A DNA stretch of 64,000 nucleotides from Parafannyhessea umbonata (GCF_012844235.1 NZ_JABAGR010000007.1:1-64000), one strand, 5' to 3'. Counted from the stretch's first letter, positions 25,296-33,903 are shown. Program-made: numbers and translations. The notes: generated by a model not told the origin, from the sequence alone.

Positions 25296-25805
25296 ATGCC
25301 CATGAAGACATCCACGAGGTTCGCCAAGGCCGCGATCCTGAACCTCTTTACCGCACTCGTGCAGTGCGTCATGTGCGAGTGGCTGGCGCTCTACGTGTTC
25401 CACACGGCGGAGCTGCCTGCTGGTCAGTCTTGGGTCTGGCCGCTGTTCTTCATCAACTTCGTGTTCGCCTGGTGCGTCGCGACGATCATCGGCATGGTTC
25501 CCTCCCTCCCGGAGAAGAGCGTGAAGTGGGCCATGAAGCACGCGAAGCCGTCCGACGGCGTGAAGTTTGGCGCGCTTGTTAACGTGCCCATCAACACCGT
25601 GTACGCAGTCGTCCTGTGCTACTTGGTGGGGACGCTGGACGCGTGCGTGCTTGGCGGTGCCCCGCTCATCGCGTCCGTGTTTGGCTTCCTGCAGAACATC
25701 ATCCCGGTGTGGGTGGTGTGCTACATCGTGACGTTCATCCTGCAGGGGCCGATCGAGAACCTCGCGAGGAAGCTGACGAACGACCCGGCGCCCCAGATGG
25801 CGTAG
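25296..25805 (+). CDS. Small four-helix membrane protein (DUF2798-like)
   Basis: A 169-residue integral membrane protein with four predicted membrane helices (about 10-32, 45-67, 92-115 and 122-148) and short charged loops. The pattern resembles DUF2798-type proteins but the resemblance is by eye only. GAGAGAGG precedes the ATG. It lies between the hydrolase and the metallo-beta-lactamase-fold genes on the same strand and might serve as a small transporter or accessory subunit. No function is assigned. Confidence 0.65.
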   Translation: MPMKTSTRFAKAAILNLFTALVQCVMCEWLALYVFHTAELPAGQSWVWPLFFINFVFAWCVATIIGMVPSLPEKSVKWAMKHAKPSDGVKFGALVNVPINTVYAVVLCYLVGTLDACVLGGAPLIASVFGFLQNIIPVWVVCYIVTFILQGPIENLARKLTNDPAPQMA

Positions 25806-25888
25806 GGACCACGGGGACGGCCGCGAGTGTTGCTGGCTGCAGCCTGTTGAAGAGGTGCGCGCCGCGCCGCATGGCGGGCGCGCGGGAC

Positions 25889-25922
25889 GGGGCGACCACG
25901 CGTGATGGCGTGGCCGCCCCTT
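25889..25922 (+). terminator. Intrinsic terminator-like hairpin after the membrane protein gene
   Basis: GGGGCGACCACGC (25889-25901) pairs with GCGTGGCCGCCCC (25908-25920), 12 of 13 positions, around a short loop, and TT follows. Its GGGGCGACC arm resembles the hairpin at 16646. Confidence 0.55.
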
Positions 25923-25930
25923 GCATGAGC

Positions 25931-25946
25931 GGCGCACATGTGCGCC
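25931..25946. promoter_or_regulatory. Perfect 16-bp palindrome before the MBL-fold gene
   Basis: GGCGCACATGTGCGCC is a perfect palindrome ending 13 bases before the ATG at 25960, overlapping where a leader or ribosome-site region would be. It could be an operator or an RNA hairpin affecting translation. Confidence 0.45.
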
Positions 25947-25959
25947 GACGGGGAGGGAC

Positions 25960-26832
25960 ATGGAAGCAAGGATCGAATCGGCCCAGGTGAGGCCGCATAT
26001 CTGGAGGCTTGCCGACATCGCGGGAAACCGCTGCTACTTGGTGGTGGGAGACGAGCGCGCGGCACTGGTGGACACGATGGAGGGCGTGGGCGACCTGCGC
26101 GCCGAGGTCGAGCGCATCACGAGCCTGCCCGTGACCGTGCTGCTGACGCACCATCACCACGACCACGTGGGCGGCGCGTGCTCGTTCGAGTCGGTCGGCA
26201 TCAGCGCCGTCGACGACGGCTTCTGGGAGCGTGAGGAAGACGCTGAGGCAAGGATCCGTGAGCAGCTGAGGGAGGGCTTTGGGCTTCCCGAGGGCACGTT
26301 CTTCTCGACCGTGGAGGGCAGGAGGCCGACGACGTGGCACGTCGACGAGGGCTACGAGCTTGACCTGGGCGGAGAGACGGTGCGTGCGGTTGCGCTTCCG
26401 GGCCACACGCGCGGGTCGATGGGCTACGTGGTGTCGGGGGAGCGCGTGCTGCTGTCCGGGGACGCCGTCACGCCGTGCATGACGCTGTTCTACGACGACT
26501 CGACGACGGTGGACGAGTGGGTGGCGACGCTGGACAAGATGGCCGCGCTGCCCGTGGACGCCATCATGACCGGTCACTACGACCACGAGTTCGTGCCGGG
26601 AGACCTGGCCGGGTGGCGCGAGATGGCGCTGTGGTCCAAGGGCGACCGCGGCATGCGTTGGCAGAACATTAGCCTTCCCGAGCTGCGCGGATGCCTGCAC
26701 GTGATGAGCGACGACGGGGTCGACCCGGACTCGCCGGAGTTCAGGGCCCTGATCGAGAAGCCGAAGCCGCGTGTGAGGTCTGGCCGCGGCAGGCGCAGGC
26801 GCGGGCGGGACGTCGGTCCGGCGGAGGGCTGA
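25960..26832 (+). CDS. Metallo-beta-lactamase-fold hydrolase
   Basis: A 290-residue cytoplasmic hydrolase with the zinc-binding motif THHHHDHVGG (about 65-74), a distal GHTRGS (His about 149), GDAV Asp (about 168) and a late GHY. This set is complete for a two-metal MBL-fold enzyme. The C-terminal 20 residues are an Arg/Gly-rich basic tail (SGRGRRRRGRDV), uncommon in the family. GGGGAGGG precedes the ATG. Related enzymes hydrolyse thioesters, lactones and cyclic 1,3-diketones, which would suit a ring-opening or thioester-release step here, but that is inference. Confidence 0.82.
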   Translation: MEARIESAQVRPHIWRLADIAGNRCYLVVGDERAALVDTMEGVGDLRAEVERITSLPVTVLLTHHHHDHVGGACSFESVGISAVDDGFWEREEDAEARIREQLREGFGLPEGTFFSTVEGRRPTTWHVDEGYELDLGGETVRAVALPGHTRGSMGYVVSGERVLLSGDAVTPCMTLFYDDSTTVDEWVATLDKMAALPVDAIMTGHYDHEFVPGDLAGWREMALWSKGDRGMRWQNISLPELRGCLHVMSDDGVDPDSPEFRALIEKPKPRVRSGRGRRRRGRDVGPAEG

Positions 26833-26914
26833 GCGCAGGGGCGAGGTCCCGGGGTGGACGCGCGTGCCTGAGGCGGCCGCCGCGCCGCGCGGTCGGCGGG
26901 TACGCATGCGTGCC

Positions 26915-27262
26915 CAGATCGCACGATTTCGAAAGGTCGCGGCGGGTGTGTACCCGCCGCCGTACGCACCAGGGGTGAGTTTGCAGGACTTGGCAAACTC
27001 GCCCCTGGTGTGTTGCGATAGGTGGAACCCGCTGCCACGAAGCCGCGGGTGTGTTGCGCGATTTGCAAGAAACCCCCGGGTGTGTGACGTCTCCTTTTGG
27101 TTTCATTCCAAATGACCGCAGGTAGATGGGTTGTGGCATAAATCTGAAAACCAAATACGCGGTACGCACCTGGCGGTTCCTGACACGCGGCCCCTCCTGG
27201 CGCAACACACCCGACCCGACCTTGCGCGACTTCGCAACCTCGCCTTGGGTGTGTGACCCAAC
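26915..27262. repeat. Palindromic repeat cluster R2 between convergent genes
   Basis: The gap 26833-27389 between two convergent genes has no credible gene. It contains a palindromic unit at about 26938-27013, the conserved element whose minus strand is CACACCCGGGGGTTTCTT (27069-27086), then a core of about 75 bases in which TTTTGGTTTCA and TGAAAACCAAA form a long-range dyad around CGCAGGTAGATGGG. On the far side are TACGCACCTGGCGGTTCCTG and another palindrome ending GTGTGTGACC near 27255. The same modules, in the same order or reversed, appear in clusters R1, R3 and R4. Confidence 0.75.
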
Positions 27263-27389
27263 CCACGACGGCTCCGTGCCGATTCGCCCGCAGGGAGGCC
27301 CGTGCGGGGCCCGTACAAGAGGAAGGCGGCGAGCCCGTTTGGGGCGCGCCGCCTTCTGCAATGCATATGTGGCCGGGAGCGCCCTTACG

Positions 27390-28658
27390 CTATCCCCGCG
27401 CCTTGTGCGCGATGGCAAACAGCGCGGACGCCAGGCAGATCGCCATGCAGACGATGCCAAGCACGAACATGAGGGGGAACCCGCCCGCGGAGTCGATCAC
27501 CAGGCTCCAGAACACCGCGGCGACGGCGCTCATGAGCGAGCCAGCCATCGACACGCGCGAGTAGATGGCGGGGTAGTCCGCCGACCCAAACGCGTAGCGC
27601 ACCAGAAGCGGGGTCTGCACCACGGTCTGGGCGTACACGATGCCAAACAGGAACGCGCCCAAGAGCAGCAGCGCGAGCGAGGACGGCAGCAGCCACATCA
27701 CGAGCACGCCCGCGACGCCGCAGCCCATGCCCACGAACACGCCGGCGCGCAGCGACCGGTCGTTCACGATGCCCAGAAGGACCTTGCCGATCGCCTGCCC
27801 GGCCATCGCGGCAGACGCGACGACGCCGGACGCGGCCGCGACCTGGGGAAGGCTGGATGAGAAGGACTGGGCATAGCTGGGCAGGAACTGGTAGATGGTC
27901 TGGTTCAGGGTGATGATGCCGCAGAACACCACGAGCGCCCAGAACGCAGGCATGTGCATGGCCTTCGCGGCACTCACGCCGCCGGCCGCGGCAGCGGGCT
28001 CGGACCCGTCGGCGGCTTCGCCCGCGCCCAGGGGAAGGAGCCCCTTGTCCTCGGGCTTCGAGCGCACCACGAACAGCGTGAACGGCAGCGTTCCCACCAG
28101 GGTGATGACGCCGAAGACGGTGTATGCCAGGCGCCAGCCCTCGCTTCCGGACTGGATGAGGGCGGTGCCCACGGGGTTGAAGATGACGCCGCCGATGCCG
28201 GTGAACGCCATGCAGAGCCCCATGAAGAATCCGACGCGCTTTGCGCACCACGCGTTTATGAGCGTGGGGACGGCAAGGTAGATGAGCGGTTCCACGCCTA
28301 CGCCCATGACGGCGCCGCACAGGTAGAACTGCCACAGGGCGCCGCAGCGGCCCATGAGCACAAGGCCCGCGCCCGTCAGCGCGACGCTTGCGGAAAGGAC
28401 GACCCTCAGGTCGGATTTGCCCATGACCTTGCCGGCGACAGGCAGCGTGAGCATCATCGCGATGTTCAGTATCGAGAAGTACAGGGTGAACTGGGCGCGA
28501 GCCACTCCCAGGTACTCGCTCACCGGGGTGAAGAAGATGCCCGCGCAGCTGAGCGCGAGCGCGCACGGCAGGCACGTGATCATGATGCACGAGAGCACGA
28601 TGAGGTAGGCGTAGTGGAAGCCCCCGTTCCTCCTCTGCTCGCTTGTGGTGGCCGCCAT
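27390..28658 (-). CDS. MFS transporter 2 (OFA-type)
   Basis: A 422-residue major facilitator with twelve predicted membrane segments, resembling the oxalate:formate antiporter type (FTPVSEYLGVARAQFTLYFS in the first loop, PVAGKVMGKSDLR in loop 2-3). Its ATG directly follows the stop of the kinase gene (TAGATG), with GGAGGAG inside that gene's end, so translation is coupled. It ends a pta-buk-transporter operon and is likely a carboxylate carrier. Confidence 0.85.
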   Translation of the reverse strand: MAATTSEQRRNGGFHYAYLIVLSCIMITCLPCALALSCAGIFFTPVSEYLGVARAQFTLYFSILNIAMMLTLPVAGKVMGKSDLRVVLSASVALTGAGLVLMGRCGALWQFYLCGAVMGVGVEPLIYLAVPTLINAWCAKRVGFFMGLCMAFTGIGGVIFNPVGTALIQSGSEGWRLAYTVFGVITLVGTLPFTLFVVRSKPEDKGLLPLGAGEAADGSEPAAAAGGVSAAKAMHMPAFWALVVFCGIITLNQTIYQFLPSYAQSFSSSLPQVAAASGVVASAAMAGQAIGKVLLGIVNDRSLRAGVFVGMGCGVAGVLVMWLLPSSLALLLLGAFLFGIVYAQTVVQTPLLVRYAFGSADYPAIYSRVSMAGSLMSAVAAVFWSLVIDSAGGFPLMFVLGIVCMAICLASALFAIAHKARG

Positions 28659-29783
28659 CTACTCCTCCACATCCTTCGGTGCGCCGGAGAGCTTGAACCC
28701 GTTCCACGACGGCTCGCCGGTGTAGGTCATGACGGACTCGGTTCCGTCGAGCGCGCGGACGGCGCCTGCGGCGGCTCCCTCCATCTCGAAGTCGCCGGCG
28801 TACACGGCTACCGGCGCGATCCACTGCACGCGACGGCGCACGGCGTTCACGAAGATCGGGTCGTGCGAGACGCCGCCCGTGAGCACGATGCCGTCGACCG
28901 CGCCCTCGAGCGCGGCCGCGAAGCCGCCGATGGCCTTCGCGGTCTGGTAGGCCATCGCGTCGTACACGACGGTCGCCCATGGGTCGCCGTCCGCGATCAT
29001 CTGGTCGATTGCGCGGGCGTCGTCCGTGCCCAGAAGCCCCTTCAGGCCGCCGGTCTTGCCAATGCGTGCCATGGCCTCCGCCTTGGACTGCGCGCCGTCC
29101 GCCACGAGCGCCACGACGGGCTTCAGCGGAACGTCGCCGGAGCGGTTCGGTGCGAACGGGCCGGAGCCCTCCAGCACGTCGTTCGTGTCGACCATCCAGC
29201 CGTGGCGGTGCGCCGCGACGGAAAGCCCGCCGCCCACGTGGGCCACGATCACGTTCACCTCGTCGTACGCCTTGCCGATGCTCTGGGCAAAGCGGATGGC
29301 GCACTCCTTCTGGTTCAGGCAGTGCACGTGACTCTTGCGATACACGCCGGGGTACCCCGTGATGCGCGCGACGTCGTCCAGCTCGTCGGTGTCCGGCTGG
29401 TTCACGGCAAACGCCGGCTTGCCCGTGTCCTGCGCAAACCTGTACAGGATAGGCGCGCCAAGGATGGCGGGGTGGTTCATGCCGCAGTTCAGCACGTGGT
29501 CGCACACGGTCTGGTCGATCGCGAAGATGCCGCCGCGCGTGGGGCCCATGCCGCCGCAGTAGCCGCTGAACGCGTCCATGTCGCTGGGCGAGAAGTGCGC
29601 CTTGCCAAGCTCGTCGAGCACGGTCCGTACGCGGTAGTCAAGCTGGTCGACGGCCCGGTCGAAGCGGGCGAGCTCCTCCGCCGGATGCGTTACGTTCGCC
29701 CTCATGAGGCACTTCTCGCCCTCGAAGACCGCCACCTTCGTAGAGGTCGATCCGGGGGAGAGCGTAAGGATGCGATATGCCAT
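28659..29783 (-). CDS. Butyrate/branched-chain acyl kinase 2
   Basis: A 374-residue paralogue of the kinase at 17714. It carries LTLSPGSTSTKVAVFEGE, VIVAHVGGGLSVAAHRHGWMVD and DGIVLTGGVSHD, the three ASKHA nucleotide-binding elements. AGGGGAAA precedes ATG 29783. The upstream phosphotransacylase stop is 20 bases away. The two kinases of the window share the family core but differ widely elsewhere, which suggests different acyl groups. Confidence 0.88.
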   Translation of the reverse strand: MAYRILTLSPGSTSTKVAVFEGEKCLMRANVTHPAEELARFDRAVDQLDYRVRTVLDELGKAHFSPSDMDAFSGYCGGMGPTRGGIFAIDQTVCDHVLNCGMNHPAILGAPILYRFAQDTGKPAFAVNQPDTDELDDVARITGYPGVYRKSHVHCLNQKECAIRFAQSIGKAYDEVNVIVAHVGGGLSVAAHRHGWMVDTNDVLEGSGPFAPNRSGDVPLKPVVALVADGAQSKAEAMARIGKTGGLKGLLGTDDARAIDQMIADGDPWATVVYDAMAYQTAKAIGGFAAALEGAVDGIVLTGGVSHDPIFVNAVRRRVQWIAPVAVYAGDFEMEGAAAGAVRALDGTESVMTYTGEPSWNGFKLSGAPKDVEE

Positions 29784-29803
29784 GGTGATTTCCCCTCTCT
29801 TCG

Positions 29804-30817
29804 CTACTCTGTCGCCGCGAGCACGAGCATCGCGATGTCGCCGACTATCTCCTCGACGGACGCGCCGCGCGAGCTGTCCGCCACGGGACGGCGGAAGCCG
29901 CTGAGCGTGTGACCGTAGCCCTTGCCTCCCGCAAAGAGCTGGATGGTCTTGATCATGGTGTTCGCGCAGTTGAGGTCGGGCAGCACCAGCACGTTGGCGC
30001 GGCCGGCCACGTCGCTTGCGCGGTGGACCTTCTTCGCGGCCACGGCCGGCACGATGGCGGCGTCCAGCTGGAACTCGCCGTCCATGCTCAGGTCCGCGCG
30101 GCGTTCGCGCGCGATGTCGACGGCCTTGCGCACGCGCTCGATCGAGGGGCTCTTCGAGGGGCTCTCGCCGGAGCCGTCCGTGGAGTACGAAACGAACGCG
30201 GCCCGCGGCTCCCATCCCATGATCGACCTCACGTTGTCGCACGCGGCGATCGCGATGGAGGCGAGCTCCTCCTCCGTGGGCTCCGGGTTCAGCCCGCAGT
30301 CCGTGAGCGCGATGACGTCGCCCTCCGGGCCCTCGAAGCCGGGCACCTGCGCCAGCGCGAGGATGGACGGCACGTCCACGCCCTCGGCGAGGCCGATCAA
30401 CATCTGCGCGGCCATCAGCACGTCGCCCGTGGTGTTGACGTGGCCGCAGAACGTGCAGTCAACGTCGCCCAGGTCCTCCAGGACCATGGCGTAGTACAGC
30501 GGCTTCTTCACCTTGCGGCGCGCGCCCTTCGCAGAGACGAGCCTCTCGCGGCCCGCGTGCATGTAGCGCTCGGCGAGAGCGTCCGCCGCCTCCTCGTCGG
30601 AGGTGTCCACAAGATCCATGCCCTCGATGTCGACGCCGGCCTCCGCGGCCGCGGCGCGCACCTCGTCTGCCGGTCCAACGAGCACGGGGTGCGCGATGCC
30701 CTCGTCCAGCACGGTGCGGGCGGCGCGCAGCGTGTCCGCGTCCGTCGCCTCGGGCAGCGCCACGCGGCGCGGCGCCCCCTTCGCCTTTGCGATGAGCTCG
30801 TCAATGAGTCGTGCCAT
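29804..30817 (-). CDS. Phosphate acyltransferase (Pta/Ptb family) 2
   Basis: A 337-residue phosphotransacylase. Family features are VALPEATDADTLRAARTVLD, GHVNTTGDVLMAAQMLIG, the phosphate loop SYSTDGSGESPSKSPS, and DGEFQLDAAI ... AGRANVLVLPDLNCANTMIK. It has no N-terminal DRTGG domain, so it is the short form. GAGAGGAG precedes the ATG. It starts the leftward pta-buk-transporter operon, divergent from the second PucR gene with 166 bases between them. Confidence 0.87.
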   Translation of the reverse strand: MARLIDELIAKAKGAPRRVALPEATDADTLRAARTVLDEGIAHPVLVGPADEVRAAAAEAGVDIEGMDLVDTSDEEAADALAERYMHAGRERLVSAKGARRKVKKPLYYAMVLEDLGDVDCTFCGHVNTTGDVLMAAQMLIGLAEGVDVPSILALAQVPGFEGPEGDVIALTDCGLNPEPTEEELASIAIAACDNVRSIMGWEPRAAFVSYSTDGSGESPSKSPSIERVRKAVDIARERRADLSMDGEFQLDAAIVPAVAAKKVHRASDVAGRANVLVLPDLNCANTMIKTIQLFAGGKGYGHTLSGFRRPVADSSRGASVEEIVGDIAMLVLAATE

Positions 30818-30983
30818 GCGAATCTCCTCTCACTCGCAGGGGCGCGATGCGTGGGCGCCCCGTGAAATCCGTAGCAAAGCGTATGTTCGGCTCGCGACAA
30901 AACCCATGGCAGCAGCCCCAAAATGTGCGGAGCGCGCGCGTGTTAGACTTGTGCACGCGTACAACGGGAGAAGAACGGGATGC
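30818..30983. promoter_or_regulatory. Divergent promoter region with PucR-type dyad
   Basis: This gap drives the leftward pta-buk-transporter operon and the rightward pucR2. TTGTGCACGCGTACAA at 30949-30964 matches the shared TTGTGC-N4-GCACAA motif with one mismatch in twelve. It lies 131 bases from the pta start and 19 from the pucR2 start, suiting activation of one and autoregulation of the other. Confidence 0.6.
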
Positions 30984-32555
30984 ATGAAGCTGAGAACGGT
31001 GCTGAGCGAGTTGCCCATACGGGGCTTTGACGTTGCCGATGACGTCCAGCTGGGATGGGACATGGTCGTGTCTCCCGAGTGGGGCGTCGGAGAGCGCGCG
31101 GAGGGCGTCATCCGCCTGGGGTCCCGCGCCGACCTGGCCCAGGAGGGCGCCCCGGGCCAGGGCGAGGGCCTTCTCCTTGTGTACGCCCAGGGCGCCGAGG
31201 AAGACGCCATGGGCGCGGACGCGCGGGCGCCGCGGGAGCCCGGCGTCGTGTACTGCTGGGGCGACCTCGCGCCCAGCGAGTTCCAGGACGCGTTCCTGGG
31301 CCTCGTGCGCCGCAGCGGCGAGCTGGGCGCGCGGCGGAACCAGCTGTTCGACTGCTTCCTGGAGTCCTACGACATGCGGCAGTTTGCCCAGCGGGCGGCC
31401 GCGGTGCTCGAGAACCCGGTCATCATCTCGAACACGGAGCACAAGATCCTGGCGACGGCCGGCGCGCTGCCCACCTCGGACGACGTGCGTTCCTCTCTGG
31501 AGGCTGGCTACATCACGCCCGAGGTGGAGCGCCGCATGCGCGAGGACGGCGTCATCAGCTCGGTGCGCAACGCGCGCCACTCCGTCCTGTCGGAGCGCGC
31601 GGGCGAGAAGAACCGCGCCGTGACCTCGATAATCTACCATCACCGGCTCGAGATGGGCCGCTTCGACGTGTTCGAGGTCACGCACGCCATGACGGGCCTC
31701 GACCTGGAGCTCGTCGACTTCGCGAGCGACCTGGCGGGCATCATGATCGACAGGCTCGGCGCGGCGGGCGGGCGCCTTGGCAAGGGCTCGTCCATCCTGA
31801 AGGACGTGCTCGAGGGCACGTTCGTGAGCGAGGACGCGCTGCGCGCGCACCTGGACCTCCTGGGCCTTGCCGCGGACGACACCTACGTGCTGCTGTGCGT
31901 GCGCGGCCCCGCGGACGCGAACGAGGAGTACTACGCCCGCGCAGGCGCCATCGTTCAGAGGGGCATGCCGGGCGTCGTGTGGTGCGTCTCCGGCGATGCC
32001 CTCGTGCTGCTGGTGGCGGTGGGCTCCGCCGGCGAGGTGGGCTTCGATGCGTACGAGCGCTGCGAGCGGCGGCTCTCGCGCGACCGCGGCCTCACGCAGA
32101 TGCTTGCCAACAACGACATGCGCGCGTTCACGAGCGAGCCGTTTGACGACCTGCTGGACATGAGGCGCGCGCTGCGCGAGTGCCGCGAGCTGTCCGCGGC
32201 CGTGCATGCGCGCGGCAGCGCCAGGATCGTGTACCTGTGGCGGCACCGCTTCGAGGTCATCGCGCACAACGCGGAGCTAGCGGGCGTCCACGACATGCTG
32301 CTTGACAAGCGCGTCGTGGCGATGGAAGCCTACGACCGCGCCCACGGCACCTCGTACCTGCAGACGGCCGTGGCGTCCGTCCGCTTCCCGGGAAGCCCCG
32401 CAGACGCCGCGGAGGCCCTGTCGGTTCATCGCAACACGTACTTCTACCGCGTGAACAAGATCGACGAGCTGTTCCACCTCGACCTGAAGGACGGGGACGA
32501 CCGCCTTGCCGTGAGCTTCGCCTCCGCCGTCATGGAGGGGCTCTCCGGCATGTAG
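30984..32555 (+). CDS. PucR/CdaR-type transcriptional regulator 2
   Basis: A 523-residue regulator. The N-terminal 120 residues follow the purine-catabolism PucR_1-like pattern (VLSELPIRGFDVADDVQLGWDM). A central sensor region follows (QRAAAVLENPVIISNTEHKILATAG), then a GGDEF-like middle domain, and the C-terminal helix-turn-helix is DAAEALSVHRNTYFYRVNKI (about 478-497). It differs from the first PucR of the island in having the longer N-terminal domain. GGGA precedes the ATG. It probably senses an intermediate of the pathway and controls both divergent directions. Confidence 0.85.
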   Translation: MKLRTVLSELPIRGFDVADDVQLGWDMVVSPEWGVGERAEGVIRLGSRADLAQEGAPGQGEGLLLVYAQGAEEDAMGADARAPREPGVVYCWGDLAPSEFQDAFLGLVRRSGELGARRNQLFDCFLESYDMRQFAQRAAAVLENPVIISNTEHKILATAGALPTSDDVRSSLEAGYITPEVERRMREDGVISSVRNARHSVLSERAGEKNRAVTSIIYHHRLEMGRFDVFEVTHAMTGLDLELVDFASDLAGIMIDRLGAAGGRLGKGSSILKDVLEGTFVSEDALRAHLDLLGLAADDTYVLLCVRGPADANEEYYARAGAIVQRGMPGVVWCVSGDALVLLVAVGSAGEVGFDAYERCERRLSRDRGLTQMLANNDMRAFTSEPFDDLLDMRRALRECRELSAAVHARGSARIVYLWRHRFEVIAHNAELAGVHDMLLDKRVVAMEAYDRAHGTSYLQTAVASVRFPGSPADAAEALSVHRNTYFYRVNKIDELFHLDLKDGDDRLAVSFASAVMEGLSGM

Positions 32556-32580
32556 CGGCGCCTCCTGCGCTCTGGTACGT

Positions 32581-32630
32581 AGCACCAAAGCTAGGTTGTT
32601 GCGTCTTTCATCTTTGGTGCTATAGCACAA
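32581..32630. promoter_or_regulatory. Promoter dyads before flavodoxin-like gene 2
   Basis: A perfect 10-bp inverted repeat, AGCACCAAAG (32581-32590) and CTTTGGTGCT (32612-32621), flanks a TTGTTG that could be a -35 box. The right arm merges into TGGTGCTATAGCACAA (32615-32630). On the minus strand this reads TTGTGCTATAGCACCA, a one-mismatch copy of the island's dyad motif, 73 bases before the ATG. Confidence 0.6.
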
Positions 32631-32703
32631 CGCCTGTCAACCTACGCTATCCGCATAGGGTAGGGGCCGCCGGATGCGGCCCCATGTCGTGGGAAGGACC
32701 GGC

Positions 32704-33678
32704 ATGGCTAAGGTACTTGGAATCTCGTTTGGCACCAAGAACGGCAACAACGACTCCATCTGCAAGGAGGCGCTCATGGGCGCGGTGGAGGAGGGCTGCG
32801 AGGTGGAGTTCATCCGCGCGCAGGACCTCGACATCCGCCACTGCACCGGCTGCATCGCGTGCGTGAAGTCGCTCATGGGCGGCCGCGGCAACCGCTGCAT
32901 ACACAAGGACGACTTCGACTGGCTGTTCTTCAAGATGGCCGAGGCCGACGCCATCGTCATGTGCGACCCCATCTTCGAGACGGGCGCGTCCGGCCTGTTC
33001 CACACGATCATGGACCGCTTCGGGCCGCGCATGGACACGGGCAACAACGTGCTCTCCACCAGGATCGCCAAGGGCCTTGCCGCCGAGGGCAAGCCGTCCA
33101 AGGAGCCGGACCCGCGCGTGATCTGCCCGGGCAAGCCCGTGAGCTACATCGCGATCTGCGGCTCCGACTGGGGCACGCACGCCCAGTCCGACCACGCGAT
33201 CCAGTCCATGACGCCCACGTGGAAGGTCATCGACAACGAGTGGGTGCCCTGGAGCAAGCGCGCCCTGATGGACGACGCCGTTGTGTCCCGCGCCCACCAG
33301 ATCGGCGTTAACCTCGCCCGCGCCGCGAAGGACCCCGAGCACGCCGAGTACCAGGGCGAGAAGGGCGTGTGCCCCCACTGCAACGCCAACGACTTCTATC
33401 TGGTTCCCGGCACCGACAAGGCCATCTGCTCCGTGTGCGGCCTCGAGGGTCATGTGCACGTGAACGAAGGCAAGGTCGAGGTGGAGTACCGCGACGAGGA
33501 GTGCTACGACGAGCGCGGCCTGTTCCGCGCGCACGACACCGCCGAGGGCAAGCAGATCCACGGCGAGGACATCGCGCGCATGGAGGGCGAGCTCGCAAAG
33601 CTGCAGCGTGGCGACGAGTACAAGCAGCGCGTCGCGCGCTACAAGGAGTTCATCCAGCCGACGATGCCCGAGCGCTAG
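32704..33678 (+). CDS. Flavodoxin-like FMN reductase with C-terminal zinc ribbon 2
   Basis: A 324-residue paralogue of the protein at 21794. The flavodoxin-like core (VLGISFGTKNGNNDSICKEAL) leads to CTGCIACVKSLMGG and a DPIFETGASGLFHTIMDRF loop. Near residue 225 is the zinc-ribbon pair CPHCNAND ... CSVCGLEG. The C-terminus is helical and charged. GGAAGGA precedes the ATG. It lies between pucR2 and the three-gene redox operon, so it is a likely target of pucR2. Probable role: reduction of an organic substrate using FMN and possibly an iron-sulfur or zinc site. Confidence 0.75.
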   Translation: MAKVLGISFGTKNGNNDSICKEALMGAVEEGCEVEFIRAQDLDIRHCTGCIACVKSLMGGRGNRCIHKDDFDWLFFKMAEADAIVMCDPIFETGASGLFHTIMDRFGPRMDTGNNVLSTRIAKGLAAEGKPSKEPDPRVICPGKPVSYIAICGSDWGTHAQSDHAIQSMTPTWKVIDNEWVPWSKRALMDDAVVSRAHQIGVNLARAAKDPEHAEYQGEKGVCPHCNANDFYLVPGTDKAICSVCGLEGHVHVNEGKVEVEYRDEECYDERGLFRAHDTAEGKQIHGEDIARMEGELAKLQRGDEYKQRVARYKEFIQPTMPER

Positions 33679-33712
33679 GGGACGAGCGGCCCGCGCGCAA
33701 GGCGGACTCGAC

Positions 33713-33740
33713 GGGCGAGAAGGACGCGTCCTTCTCGCCC
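33713..33740. terminator. Perfect 28-bp palindrome after flavodoxin-like gene 2
   Basis: The sequence starting GGGCGAGAAGGACGC at 33713 is its own reverse complement over all 28 bases. It lies 35 bases past the stop codon and would form a 12- to 13-bp hairpin. The same 15-mer recurs at 48116. No T-run follows. Confidence 0.6.
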
Positions 33741-33797
33741 GCGGGCGCGTTCTGACTCCACGCCTGCACAGTGCGGGACGCCGCGGCGGGCCAAAAG

Positions 33798-33813
33798 TTG
33801 TTCGTTTGCACAT
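33798..33813. promoter_or_regulatory. PucR-type dyad before the redox operon
   Basis: TTGTTCGTTTGCACAT matches TTGTGC-N4-GCACAA at ten of twelve defined positions, 91 bases before the FAD reductase ATG. Confidence 0.45.
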
Positions 33814-33903
33814 ATGCGAGGCGTTGCCTCGCGAACAGAATGAGATAAGAATCTGACCGCGCCCGAGCGCGGGAAAGCAGGGTTTCGTCCGAGGAGGAGT
33901 CCC

